A DNA stretch of 23,727 nt, from positions 1 to 23,727 of the forward strand of contig CAMCIP010000003.1 of assembly GCA_945874855.1 (NCBI GenBank). The letters are read 5' to 3'. This document shows positions 1 through 6,751 of this stretch, piece by piece (position 1 is the stretch's first letter; every line of letters starts with the position of its first letter). This DNA comes from Brevundimonas vancanneytii. GTDB lineage: Bacteria; Pseudomonadota; Alphaproteobacteria; Caulobacterales; Caulobacteraceae. The translations under genes were made by a program, and so were the position numbers. The notes below the pieces were generated by a model. It ran no database searches. It was not told the origin of the DNA and worked only from the letters and a program-made list of their open reading frames with translations.

Positions 1-242
1 TGGCCGAGGCCCGCGCGAGGGCCGACGCGGCGGCCGCGAAGGCGGCGGAGAAGGCCGCCCTCGCGCGCGAGAAGAAGCAGGCCCGGCTGGACCGCGAGGC
101 CGACCGGACCCGCGCCCCCGCCCGCCGCTCGACCCGGGAGACCCCGGTCGAGGCCCTGACCAAGTCCGTCCTGCGCACCGCCGGGTCCACGCTGACCCGA
201 GAGCTGCTGCGCGGGGTGCTGGGAGGACTGAAGCGGCGGTGA
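1..242 (+). CDS. C-terminal end of a HerA/YjgR-like (DUF853) ATPase, partial
   Basis: This is the last part of a gene whose start lies outside the window. The frame is open from position 3 to a TGA at 240-242 and encodes about 79 residues. The first 40 or so are Ala/Arg/Lys/Glu-rich and probably helical. The tail has the pattern TPVEALTKSVLRTAGSTLTR followed by a Leu/Gly-rich LRGVLGGLKRR end. From memory, this resembles the C-terminus of HerA-like DUF853 ATPases such as E. coli YjgR. The ATPase core is not in the window, so the family call rests on the tail alone. The gene converges on mltA with a 30-base gap. Confidence 0.55.
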   Translation, partial: AEARARADAAAAKAAEKAALAREKKQARLDREADRTRAPARRSTRETPVEALTKSVLRTAGSTLTRELLRGVLGGLKRR

Positions 243-272
243 CCCTGCCCGCTTCCTGGTCTCGGTGATGCC

Positions 273-1361
273 TTACGGGCGCGCCACCAGCCGCCACATC
301 CTGAGGGGGTGCCGCACCGTCCCCGCCTCGTCGCCCGCCGCCGCGCCGCGGCCCATGTAGAAGTCGGCACGGACGGGCCCGCGGATGGCCGAGCCGGTGT
401 CCAGCGCCATGACCAGTCCTGAATAGCCGGAGCGGGCGCCGACCAGATTGCCGGCGTCAGCCTCGATCCACACCGCCTCGCCATAGGTCCAGTGGGCGGG
501 ATCCACGGCGATCGACCGGCGCGGGGTCAGGGGCACGCCCGCGGCACCGGCCGGATGACCGCCGTCATCGGCGTCGAGCCGGAAATAGATGTAGCGGGGG
601 TTCAGGGCCATGACCCCGGCCGCCTCGGGGCCCCGCCGGGCCGCCAGCCAGGCGCGGATGGCCTCGCCCGAGGTGCCGTCGCGGGGCAGCAGGCCCCGCT
701 CGGCCATGGGGCCGGCAATGCCGACGAAGGTCCGGCCGTTGTCGGCGGCATAGGCGGCGCGGGCGCGCGTGCCGTCCTCGAAGGTCAGATAGCCCGACCC
801 CTGAATCTGCATGAAGAACAGGTCCTCGGCCCGCATCCAGGCCAGGGCCTGCGGCGCCGGCAGGGACTCAATGTCGGCCCGGGCCGGTCCGACGTCGCCG
901 CGTCGCCAGCCCTGCGGCGCCGGCAGGACGGGGGCCGAGAACTCCGCGTCCGGCAGGCGGCGTCCGGCATACTCCGGGGCGAAATAGGCCGTCAGCCGGC
1001 CCGGTCCGCCGTCGACCGTGACCGCCTCCACCGCCACGAACCGGCTTTCCAGAAAGTCCCGAGCGCGGGGTCCGTCCGCCCCCGCCGCGATCAGGGCACG
1101 GGCCTCGGCGCACACATCCGTCACCGGTCGACAGCCCGCAGCATAGGCCCCGAGCGCCGCAGCGTGATCCTCCTGCGCCCAACCGGGCAGTCCACCCAGG
1201 GCGACGCCGGCGGCGGGGGCGGAAGGGGAGACAGGGGGCGCGGGGCGGGGTTCAGGCGCCGGCGCGTCCGGCGTCGGCGGACTGCCGGGAGCCGCGCCGG
1301 ACGAGGCGCAGGCGGTGGCCAGCAGGCCCAGACACAGGGCGAGGGCCGCAGCCGACCTCAC
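273..1361 (-). CDS. mltA: Membrane-bound lytic murein transglycosylase A (lipoprotein)
   Basis: MltA cleaves the MurNAc-GlcNAc bond of peptidoglycan and leaves 1,6-anhydroMurNAc ends, acting from the outer membrane on the periplasmic side. The 362-residue product starts with a hydrophobic signal ending LLATAC (Cys18, a slightly relaxed lipobox), then a Pro/Ala-rich linker to about residue 52. The MltA domain follows, with NGRTFVGIAG, NPRYIYFRL and SIAVDP. The C-terminal 3D-type motif ALDTG...RADFYMG carries Asp321 and Asp333, the likely catalytic pair by analogy with E. coli MltA. The GTG start overlaps the timA stop by four bases (GTGA), so the two are probably translationally coupled. TAA is the stop codon. 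Confidence 0.93.
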   Translation of the reverse strand: MRSAAALALCLGLLATACASSGAAPGSPPTPDAPAPEPRPAPPVSPSAPAAGVALGGLPGWAQEDHAAALGAYAAGCRPVTDVCAEARALIAAGADGPRARDFLESRFVAVEAVTVDGGPGRLTAYFAPEYAGRRLPDAEFSAPVLPAPQGWRRGDVGPARADIESLPAPQALAWMRAEDLFFMQIQGSGYLTFEDGTRARAAYAADNGRTFVGIAGPMAERGLLPRDGTSGEAIRAWLAARRGPEAAGVMALNPRYIYFRLDADDGGHPAGAAGVPLTPRRSIAVDPAHWTYGEAVWIEADAGNLVGARSGYSGLVMALDTGSAIRGPVRADFYMGRGAAAGDEAGTVRHPLRMWRLVARP

Positions 1362-1978
1362 GCGGAGGCGGGCTCCACGCGCGCCAGCACCCAGTTGGGA
1401 TCATTGGCACCGAGCGGGCGCTGGAAGGTCCAGACCTCGGCGGTGCGGCGGTCCTCCACGACATCCTCCCGGTCCGGTGCCGTCAGGGTCTGACGCAGTT
1501 CCGCCAGGAAGCGGACCCGGGCCAGAGCCTTGTCGCCCTCGACCGTGGCCACCTCCAGATCGGCGCGCGGGGGATGCACGAAGTCAGCCACGGCGGTTTC
1601 GCCCCGGGCCTCGCGCGCGGCGATGCCGGCCTCGAACGACTCCATCACCGCCGGGGCCAGCAGCGGCTTCAGCGCCTCGCGGTCACCGGAGGCATAGCCG
1701 CGCACGATCGTCTCATGGGCCTGCCGGGCGCCGTCGAGGAAGCGGACAGGGTCGAAGGCGGGATCGCGGGCCTTGAGCCCCTGTATGGCGGACAGGGTAT
1801 GGGGGTCGACGGCCGGGACCTTCTGGGCGGCATCGGGCGCGGCGAGGACGGACTTCGGCTGGGCGCGCACGTCGTCCTCCGGCTGACGGCCGACCTTCTT
1901 GCCCAGCACATTGTAAAGCTGGAACAGGACGAAGGCGGCGATCACCGCAAAGAGCACGATCTGGAACTGGACGGGCAC
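1358..1978 (-). CDS. timA: TimA-like inner-membrane protein with Tim44 domain
   Basis: This 206-residue protein has one N-terminal membrane segment (about residues 5-22, FQIVLFAVIAAFVLFQLYNV), a charged linker, and a C-terminal Tim44-like domain (about 75-205) containing FLDGARQAHETIV and a WTFQR segment. Caulobacter TimA is a known bacterial relative of the mitochondrial import component Tim44. Its bacterial role is not settled, though an envelope function is likely. The start is GTG, with an AGGGA ribosome-binding sequence just upstream. An ATG seven bases upstream is in a different frame. The gene leads the timA-mltA pair, which is a common alphaproteobacterial arrangement next to secB. 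Confidence 0.88.
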   Translation of the reverse strand: MPVQFQIVLFAVIAAFVLFQLYNVLGKKVGRQPEDDVRAQPKSVLAAPDAAQKVPAVDPHTLSAIQGLKARDPAFDPVRFLDGARQAHETIVRGYASGDREALKPLLAPAVMESFEAGIAAREARGETAVADFVHPPRADLEVATVEGDKALARVRFLAELRQTLTAPDREDVVEDRRTAEVWTFQRPLGANDPNWVLARVEPASA

Positions 1979-2083
1979 GGGTCATCCCTGGCTGGGGCGC
2001 GGGAGCGCCGGAGAGGATTAGGGCCTCATATGGGGCGCGGCAAGCCGAACGCCCATAGGCCAATGCCATGAGGGGGTGCGGCG

Positions 2084-2112
2084 TTGCGACCGGGGGCCCC
2101 CCATGCTAGTCG
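2084..2112 (+). promoter_or_regulatory. Possible secB promoter
   Basis: TTGCGA at 2084-2089 and GCTAGTCG at 2105-2112 have a 17-base spacing to the TAGTCG hexamer. GCTA is the start of the Caulobacter housekeeping -10 (GCTANAWC). The rest of the -10 matches poorly. The nine bases CCATGCTAG recur before the small gene at 17502, which gives modest support. Confidence 0.28.
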
Positions 2113-2179
2113 CCGCGCCTTCTTGCCGAGGGCCGCCCGCGTGGCGGCCATCGCCACTTCCGCTGGATCCGCACCGCCC

Positions 2180-2692
2180 ATGACCGACGCCCCGATCGAC
2201 ACCGCGACGCCCGCCCCCAATGGCGCCGAGCCCATCCAGGGTCAGCCCGCCGGACCGGGTTTCCGCATCCTCGCCCAGTATGTGCGCGACCTGTCGTTCG
2301 AAAACCCCAAGGCCCCGGAAAGCCTGCGGCTGGAGGGCAAGCCCGCCATCGACCTGGGCGTCGAGATGAACGCCATGGGCCGCAAGGACGGTCTGTTCGA
2401 GGTCGACCTGAAGCTGTCGGTGCGGGCCTCCACGGACGCCGGGGCCATGTTCCAGGTCGAGCTGGTCTACGGCGGCCTGTTCCAGCTGATGGGCGTGTCC
2501 GAAAAGGACGTGGAGCCCATGCTGCTGATCGAATGCCCGCGCTATCTGTTCCCGTTCGCGCGCGAGATCATCGCGCGGGCCACCTCGGACGGCGGCTTCG
2601 TCCCGCCCTTCCTGATGGACCCGATCGATTTCGGGGCCATCTTCGCCCAGCGCGGCCGTCAGATGGCCGCCGAGGCCCCGGCCCAGGTCTGA
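2180..2692 (+). CDS. secB: Protein-export chaperone SecB
   Basis: SecB is a cytosolic tetrameric chaperone that keeps preproteins unfolded and passes them to SecA. The 170-residue product has the family features: a polar Pro-rich start, then FRILAQYVRDLSFENPKAP at about residues 28-46, beta-strand segments, VELVYGG, and the C-terminal ECPRYLFPFAR...GGFVPPFLMDPIDF block that forms the SecA and substrate surface. The frame is open 32 codons further upstream, but that extension (basic, Arg-rich) does not fit SecB, so ATG 2180 was chosen. No strong ribosome-binding site is visible. The gene converges on dnaQ with only four bases between stop codons. Confidence 0.95.
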   Translation: MTDAPIDTATPAPNGAEPIQGQPAGPGFRILAQYVRDLSFENPKAPESLRLEGKPAIDLGVEMNAMGRKDGLFEVDLKLSVRASTDAGAMFQVELVYGGLFQLMGVSEKDVEPMLLIECPRYLFPFAREIIARATSDGGFVPPFLMDPIDFGAIFAQRGRQMAAEAPAQV

Positions 2693-2696
2693 TCGG

Positions 2697-3389
2697 CTAG
2701 ACCGCGTCCCACAGGGCGGTGGAGCGGATCGTCGTTTCCAGAAACGTCCGGTGCGCCGTCGCCTCTGCCTCGGTCAGGCGCGGCGAGAGAGGGCGGGGCC
2801 GCGTCCCGTGCGCCGGCCGGGCCGCCTCCATGCCCGGCGTAGTCCGGGGTCCGGTCGTCAGATCCAGCCGCCGCGCCTTGCCGCCCTTCAGCTCCAGATA
2901 GACGTCGGCCAGCAGGCGGGCGTCGATCAGGGCCCCGTGCAGGCTGCGCTCGGTCAGCGAAATCTTGAACCGGCGGCACAGGGCGTCCAGGGAGTTGGCC
3001 ATGCCGGGGAACCGGGTCTGGGCCAGGGCCAGGGTGTCGATCCAGCGGTCGGCCGCGATCGGAGGCTGTCCGCACAGGCCGCATTCCCAGTCCACGAAGG
3101 CGCGATCGAAGGCGGCGTTGTGGGCGATCACCGGCGCGTCGCCGACGAATTCCCTCAGATCGGCCACGATCTCGCGAAAGCGCGGCGCGGTTCGGACCTT
3201 GTCGTCGGTGATGCCGTGCACGGCGATGGCGCCGGCGGGGATCGACCGCTCCGGATTGACGAGGCGGTGAAATGTCCGGCCGGTCGGCAGAAGATCGTCG
3301 ATCTCGACGCAGCCGATCTCGATCAGCCGGTCGCCCGTCTTCGGATCGAATCCGGTGGTTTCCGTGTCCAGAACGATTTCGCGGGCCAT
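2697..3389 (-). CDS. dnaQ: DNA polymerase III epsilon subunit (3'-5' proofreading exonuclease)
   Basis: DnaQ is the proofreading subunit of the replicative polymerase core. The 230-residue product is a DEDDh exonuclease. Exo I is DTETTGFD (Asp8, Glu10), Exo II is HNAAFD (Asp95), and Exo III is HGALIDARLLADVY (His151, Asp156). The C-terminal tail after about residue 175 is Pro/Arg-rich and variable, and in this family it contacts the alpha subunit. ATG 3389 was chosen because AAGGGAA precedes it at good distance and the next residues MAREIVLDTETT are canonical. The frame is open 19 codons further upstream. It is the last gene of the leftward PPSR operon, five bases after coaE. Confidence 0.96.
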   Translation of the reverse strand: MAREIVLDTETTGFDPKTGDRLIEIGCVEIDDLLPTGRTFHRLVNPERSIPAGAIAVHGITDDKVRTAPRFREIVADLREFVGDAPVIAHNAAFDRAFVDWECGLCGQPPIAADRWIDTLALAQTRFPGMANSLDALCRRFKISLTERSLHGALIDARLLADVYLELKGGKARRLDLTTGPRTTPGMEAARPAHGTRPRPLSPRLTEAEATAHRTFLETTIRSTALWDAV

Positions 3390-3394
3390 TTCCC

Positions 3395-4036
3395 TTACTG
3401 ACCCGCTTCGTCGCCGGGCGGAAGTCCGCGCCGCGGCGGCGTCCACGCGGGATCCAGAACTGTCCCCACGATCTCCAGAACCTCCGCCCGCGCCGCCTCG
3501 ATCCCCCGCGAAGTCTCCACCACAAAGTCCGCCCGGGCCCGCTTCTCTGCATCCGGCGTCTGTCGGGCGAGGATGGCGTCCAGCCGCTCCCGGGTCATGC
3601 CCGGCCGGGCCAGCACCCGTGCCGCCTGAACCTCGGGGGGGGCGGTGACGACTACCACGGCGTCCACGGCCCGGTCGCCGCCGGTCTCGAACAGAAGCGG
3701 GATGTCCAGCACGGCCAGCCGGATGCCCGCGGCCCGCGCGGCGTCCAGCTCCGCCAGACGGTCCTGGACCAGCAGGGGGTGCACGATCGCCTCCAGCCGG
3801 CGGAAGGCGTCGCGGTCATCGCCCAGCGCACGGGCCAGACGCTCGCGGTCCACCGCCCCGTCGACGACCACGCCGGGGAAGGCCGCGCCCACCGGGCCCA
3901 CGGCCGCCCCGCCCGGGGCATACAGGGCGTGGACCGCGTCATCCGCGTTCCAGGTGGCGGCCCCGGCCTCGGCGAAGAGCCGTGTCGTCGTCGACTTGCC
4001 CATGCCGATCGATCCTGTGAGGCCCAGCAGGATCAT
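3395..4036 (-). CDS. coaE: Dephospho-CoA kinase
   Basis: CoaE phosphorylates the 3'-hydroxyl of dephospho-CoA with ATP, the last step of coenzyme A synthesis, in the cytosol. The 213-residue product opens with MILLGLTGSIGMGKS, whose P-loop GSIGMGKS is at residues 8-15. It also has WNADDAVHALY, LDIPLLFETGGDRAVDAVVVV and R-LDAILARQ, as in the family. The ATG at 4036 overlaps the aroE stop by four bases (ATGA), which decides against the ATG nine codons upstream. Within the operon the gene lies between aroE and dnaQ, a conserved alphaproteobacterial order. Confidence 0.95.
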   Translation of the reverse strand: MILLGLTGSIGMGKSTTTRLFAEAGAATWNADDAVHALYAPGGAAVGPVGAAFPGVVVDGAVDRERLARALGDDRDAFRRLEAIVHPLLVQDRLAELDAARAAGIRLAVLDIPLLFETGGDRAVDAVVVVTAPPEVQAARVLARPGMTRERLDAILARQTPDAEKRARADFVVETSRGIEAARAEVLEIVGTVLDPAWTPPRRGLPPGDEAGQ

Positions 4037-4827
4037 TGCGCCGTCTCCAGCGCCGCAAGGCACAGGGCACGCACGTCGACGTCGGGAGGCTCAACCCCGT
4101 AGATCGCGGCGAAGGACGGCCGCGCCTGGCCGATCAGCATGGCGAGGCCGTCCACAATGGTCAGGCCGCGACGTCGGGCCGCGCTCAGAAGCGGGGGGTG
4201 CAAGGGCCGATAGGTCATGTCCATGACCACGGCGTCGGGCTTCAGGACGGCGACGTCCAGGCCCGGATCGACCGGCAGGGCATTCAGGACCAGATCGGCC
4301 TCCGCCAGGTCGTCTGTGGCCTGGAGTTCGACACCGAGCGCATCCGCCAGATCGCGGGCGCGATCCGCGCTGCGGTTGATCACCCCGACCCGGGCGCCGG
4401 CGTCGATCAGGGCCGCGGCAGCCGCGCGCGCCGCGCCTCCGGCGCCCAGCACCGTCACCCGGGCGTCGGGCAGGGTCAGGTGGGGTGCCTGCGACTTCAG
4501 CGCCGAGAGGACGCCGACCCCGTCTGTGGAGTCCGCCAGGATCCGCCCCTGACGGAAGGTGAGGAGGTTCGCCGAGCCTGCCCTGCGGGCCGTCGGCGTG
4601 GCCTCGTCGGCGGAGGTGAGGGCCCGCAGCTTCCACGGCGCCGTCACATTGAACCCCTGGATCAGCCCATCGCTCGCATGGGCGACCAGGGTGTCGAAGG
4701 CCGCCCCCGTCTCCGCCGGGAGGAGGTCATAGGTCGCGCTCAGCCCCGCCCCGTGGATCCACGCCCCGTGAATCAGAGGGCTGAGGGAATGGCTGACGGG
4801 CCAGCCGACGACGCCGGCGCGGATCAT
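4033..4827 (-). CDS. aroE: Shikimate dehydrogenase (NADP+)
   Basis: AroE reduces 3-dehydroshikimate to shikimate with NADPH in the aromatic amino acid pathway. The 264-residue product has the substrate domain first, with VSHSLSPLIH (shikimate-binding serines), NVTAPWK (catalytic Lys66) and STDGVG (Asp102). The dinucleotide domain has GAGGAARA at about residues 128-135, INRS, and a C-terminal VDGLAMLIGQA segment typical of the family. ATG 4827 overlaps the maf stop (ATGA). The frame stays open about 148 codons upstream, but that stretch lies wholly over maf and is not part of the protein. Confidence 0.95.
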   Translation of the reverse strand: MIRAGVVGWPVSHSLSPLIHGAWIHGAGLSATYDLLPAETGAAFDTLVAHASDGLIQGFNVTAPWKLRALTSADEATPTARRAGSANLLTFRQGRILADSTDGVGVLSALKSQAPHLTLPDARVTVLGAGGAARAAAAALIDAGARVGVINRSADRARDLADALGVELQATDDLAEADLVLNALPVDPGLDVAVLKPDAVVMDMTYRPLHPPLLSAARRRGLTIVDGLAMLIGQARPSFAAIYGVEPPDVDVRALCLAALETAQ

Positions 4828-5408
4828 GCCGGCAAGGCCCCGACGGTCCGCAGTGCTTCCAGCAGTGGCCACAGCGGCATGCCCATGATGGTGGCCTGGG
4901 CGCCGTCGACCTGGGCGAACAGCTGGGCCCCCCGACCCTCGATCCGGTAGCAGCCGACCGTGGCCAGGAGGCGCTGGCCCTCGGCCGCCAGATAGGCGTC
5001 GAGAAAGGCGTCGGAAAAGTCCCGCATCTTCATCCTGGCGGGCTCGTGCTCCGACCAGACGACCGCGCCGTCCCGCGCCAAGGCCACTCCGGACCAGAGG
5101 ACATGGTCCCGTCCACGCATTTCCACCAGTCGTGCCCGGGCCTCGGCCATGGACCTCGCCTTGGTCACCAGACCGCCGTCGAAAGCCAGGATCTGGTCCG
5201 AGCCGATGACCCAGTCGCCCGGTCGGCGTCGTGAGACCTCGACCGCCTTGGCCGAGGCGAGGGTGAGACACAAGGCCGCCGGATCGCGGCGCGCGGCCGG
5301 CGTTTTCAGGGCTGCCTCGTCGATGTCGGCGGGATCGACCTCGAAGCCCACGCCGGCCTCTTCGAGGATGCGCCGCCGCGCGGCGCTGGCGGAGGCGAGC
5401 ACGATCAT
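4824..5408 (-). CDS. maf: Maf-family nucleotide pyrophosphatase, YceF-like
   Basis: Maf proteins hydrolyse non-canonical or modified nucleoside triphosphates to monophosphates. The 194-residue product begins IVLASASAARRRILEEAG, the family's SxSxRR start with Ala where Pro is usual. It has GSDQILAFDG with the catalytic acid. The SDQ form, rather than ADT, resembles E. coli YceF, which acts on 7-methyl-GTP, so that substrate is an inference. A conserved AKAVEVS helix and the C-terminal GCYRIEG...GMPLWPLLEALR are present. The ATG overlaps the upstream PPSR stop and the stop overlaps aroE, both as ATGA. Confidence 0.92.
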   Translation of the reverse strand: MIVLASASAARRRILEEAGVGFEVDPADIDEAALKTPAARRDPAALCLTLASAKAVEVSRRRPGDWVIGSDQILAFDGGLVTKARSMAEARARLVEMRGRDHVLWSGVALARDGAVVWSEHEPARMKMRDFSDAFLDAYLAAEGQRLLATVGCYRIEGRGAQLFAQVDGAQATIMGMPLWPLLEALRTVGALPA

Positions 5409-6262
5409 CTCGGCGCCTCCCCCCCGGAGCGTCGCTCCTGCAGCAGGTTGACCACCGCTGCCGCGGTCTCCTCGACCGAACGCCGGGTCACGTCAATGAC
5501 CGGCCAGCCGCGACGCTCGAACGCCCGCCGGGCCTTGATCGTCTCCTCGCGCACTGCATCCTGGTCGACATAGTTGCTGGCCCGGTCGGCGTTCAGGCCC
5601 TCCAGACGATTGCGCCGGATCTGCACCAGACGGTCGGGCGACACCGTCAAACCGACCACGAGGGGCCGGGTCAGGGCGACCAGGCGCTCGCCATCCTCCT
5701 GGCCGGGCACCAGGGGCACATTGGCCGCCCGGATGCCCCGATGGGCCAGATAGATGCAGGTCGGGGTCTTGGACGTCCGGCTGACCCCGCATAGCACGAC
5801 GTCGGCCTGCTCCAGCTGGCTGGTCGTGCCCTGGCCGTCGTCGTGGGCCATGGCGAAGTCGAGGGCGGCGATCCGGTTGAAATAGTCGTGGTCGAGCGCG
5901 TGCTGGGCACCGACCCGGGTGGACAGGGCGGCACCCAGATATCGCGACAAGGCGCCGACCAGGGGGTCAAGCGCGCCGATCTGCGGCATGTCCAGCGCCC
6001 GGCATCCGGTCTCCAGCTGCTCCCTCAGATCGCGATCGACGATGGTGTGGAGCACCACGCCGGGCGCCGCCGCGACCTCCTCCAGTACCCGCTCGAGCTG
6101 ACGGGGGGAGCGCACGAGGGCGTAGATGTGTTCGATCGGGATAATGCCGTCGAAACGGGCGACCACGGCCTTGGCCATGGCGTTCAGGGTCTCTCCGGTC
6201 GAGTCCGAGACCAGATGGACATGGAAATAGGTCGCCAGCCGATGGGTACGGGCGGTCGTCAT
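5405..6262 (-). CDS. ppsR: PEP synthase/PPDK regulatory protein (bifunctional kinase-phosphorylase, DUF299)
   Basis: This family inactivates a PEP-forming dikinase by ADP-dependent phosphorylation and reactivates it by Pi-dependent dephosphorylation. The 285-residue product starts near HVHLVSDSTGETL, the family's N-terminal signature, and carries the P-loop GVSRTSKTP at about residues 159-167, then YLAHRGI and NVPLVPG. The target is not in the window, so PEP synthase versus pyruvate phosphate dikinase is open. ATG 6262 was chosen because homology begins just after it. An ATG at 6361 would add 33 low-homology residues, and neither has a good ribosome-binding site. It is the first gene left of the origin, matching Caulobacter, and leads the operon. 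Confidence 0.92.
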   Translation of the reverse strand: MTTARTHRLATYFHVHLVSDSTGETLNAMAKAVVARFDGIIPIEHIYALVRSPRQLERVLEEVAAAPGVVLHTIVDRDLREQLETGCRALDMPQIGALDPLVGALSRYLGAALSTRVGAQHALDHDYFNRIAALDFAMAHDDGQGTTSQLEQADVVLCGVSRTSKTPTCIYLAHRGIRAANVPLVPGQEDGERLVALTRPLVVGLTVSPDRLVQIRRNRLEGLNADRASNYVDQDAVREETIKARRAFERRGWPVIDVTRRSVEETAAAVVNLLQERRSGGEAPR

Positions 6263-6419
6263 CGCCGGCCTGGCGGGACAGAGGATGGATCGGAGGGGAG
6301 TGGGGATGAAACGTGGGGCAACTGCGGCGTCGCTCAATCGGCCAGGGGGATGATCCTCCATAGCCGCGGCGGCCGCCCGGGGCGAGCGGGATGAAGCGGG
6401 AGAAAACCAGCGGGTCTGA

Positions 6420-6452
6420 CGGTTTTGATCCCCCGGGGGGCAGGCGGTTTTG
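6420..6452 (+). repeat. Pair of 8-base direct repeats CGGTTTTG around a C5G5 palindrome
   Basis: CGGTTTTG occurs at 6420-6427 and 6445-6452, 25 bases apart. CCCCCGGGGG at 6430-6439 lies between them. The GGTTTT core recurs inverted as AAAACC at 6403-6408 and 6603-6608. The function is unknown. An origin-specific protein site is possible. Confidence 0.5.
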
Positions 6453-6470
6453 CCCGTGTTGGGGAAATCC

Positions 6471-6485
6471 TTAACGATGGGTTAA
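6471..6485. promoter_or_regulatory. CtrA box 1 in the origin
   Basis: TTAA-CGATGGG-TTAA matches the full CtrA consensus TTAA-N7-TTAA. A GAGTC (GANTC) methylation site follows at 6487-6491, two bases downstream. Confidence 0.85.
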
Positions 6486-6522
6486 GGAGTCACAGGGACG
6501 GTTCCGGCTTTCCGGGTCGGTG

Positions 6523-6537
6523 TTAACGCCTCATTAA
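6523..6537. promoter_or_regulatory. CtrA box 2 in the origin
   Basis: TTAA-CGCCTCA-TTAA is a second perfect TTAA-N7-TTAA box, followed by CCC. It starts exactly 52 bases after box 1, about five helical turns, so both boxes face the same side of the helix. Confidence 0.85.
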
Positions 6538-6597
6538 CCCTCGCGGTCGGCTTCGATGCCCGAACTCATCCCCAGGGCTGACATGTCGCCGCAGGCT

Positions 6598-6606
6598 GGT
6601 GGAAAA
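6598..6606 (-). promoter_or_regulatory. Candidate weak DnaA box
   Basis: The reverse strand reads TTTTCCACC, one mismatch (last base) from TTWTNCACA. TCATCCCCA (6566-6574, +) and TGATCCCCC (6426-6434, +) are weaker candidates. These are guesses from similarity only. Confidence 0.35.
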
Positions 6607-6703
6607 CCCGGTTCCGGGCGTCAGTCAGGGCCCGGAATCCCGCTGTTTCCACCGCTCTGCCACTGCTTCCGACTCTTTCAGAATAAATGAAGTCAAGGGA
6701 GAG

Positions 6704-6751
6704 AAGGAGGGTGGGTTGAGCCCGGACCGGCAAGCCCGTAAAGCCCGATGA
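6704..6751 (+). other. Strong ribosome-binding sequence and possible 11-codon leader ORF before hemE
   Basis: AAGGAGG at 6704-6710 is the best ribosome-binding match in this region. It is too far from the hemE ATG (37 bases) to serve it. It stands five bases before TTG 6716, which opens 11 codons (LSPDRQARKAR) ending in TGA 6749-6751, overlapping the hemE ATG as ATGA. The upstream hemE frame is closed by TAA at 6739, so this is not an N-terminal extension. Translation of the leader is not shown. Confidence 0.35.

Larger units (their letters stand above)
6263..6747. other. oriC: Chromosomal replication origin (Cori-like), between ppsR and hemE
   Basis: This 485-base gap separates two gene blocks that are transcribed away from each other, and it lies directly before hemE, where the Caulobacter origin is. 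It holds two perfect TTAA-N7-TTAA CtrA boxes and three GANTC sites (6487, 6635, 6671). On reading through, I saw no other TTAA tetramer in the window. It also has degenerate DnaA-box candidates (6426-6434, 6566-6574, 6598-6606), two CGGTTTTG repeats and a relatively AT-rich patch near 6672-6697 that could be the unwinding element. No perfect TTATCCACA box was seen. The left limit depends on the ppsR start. Confidence 0.85.
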
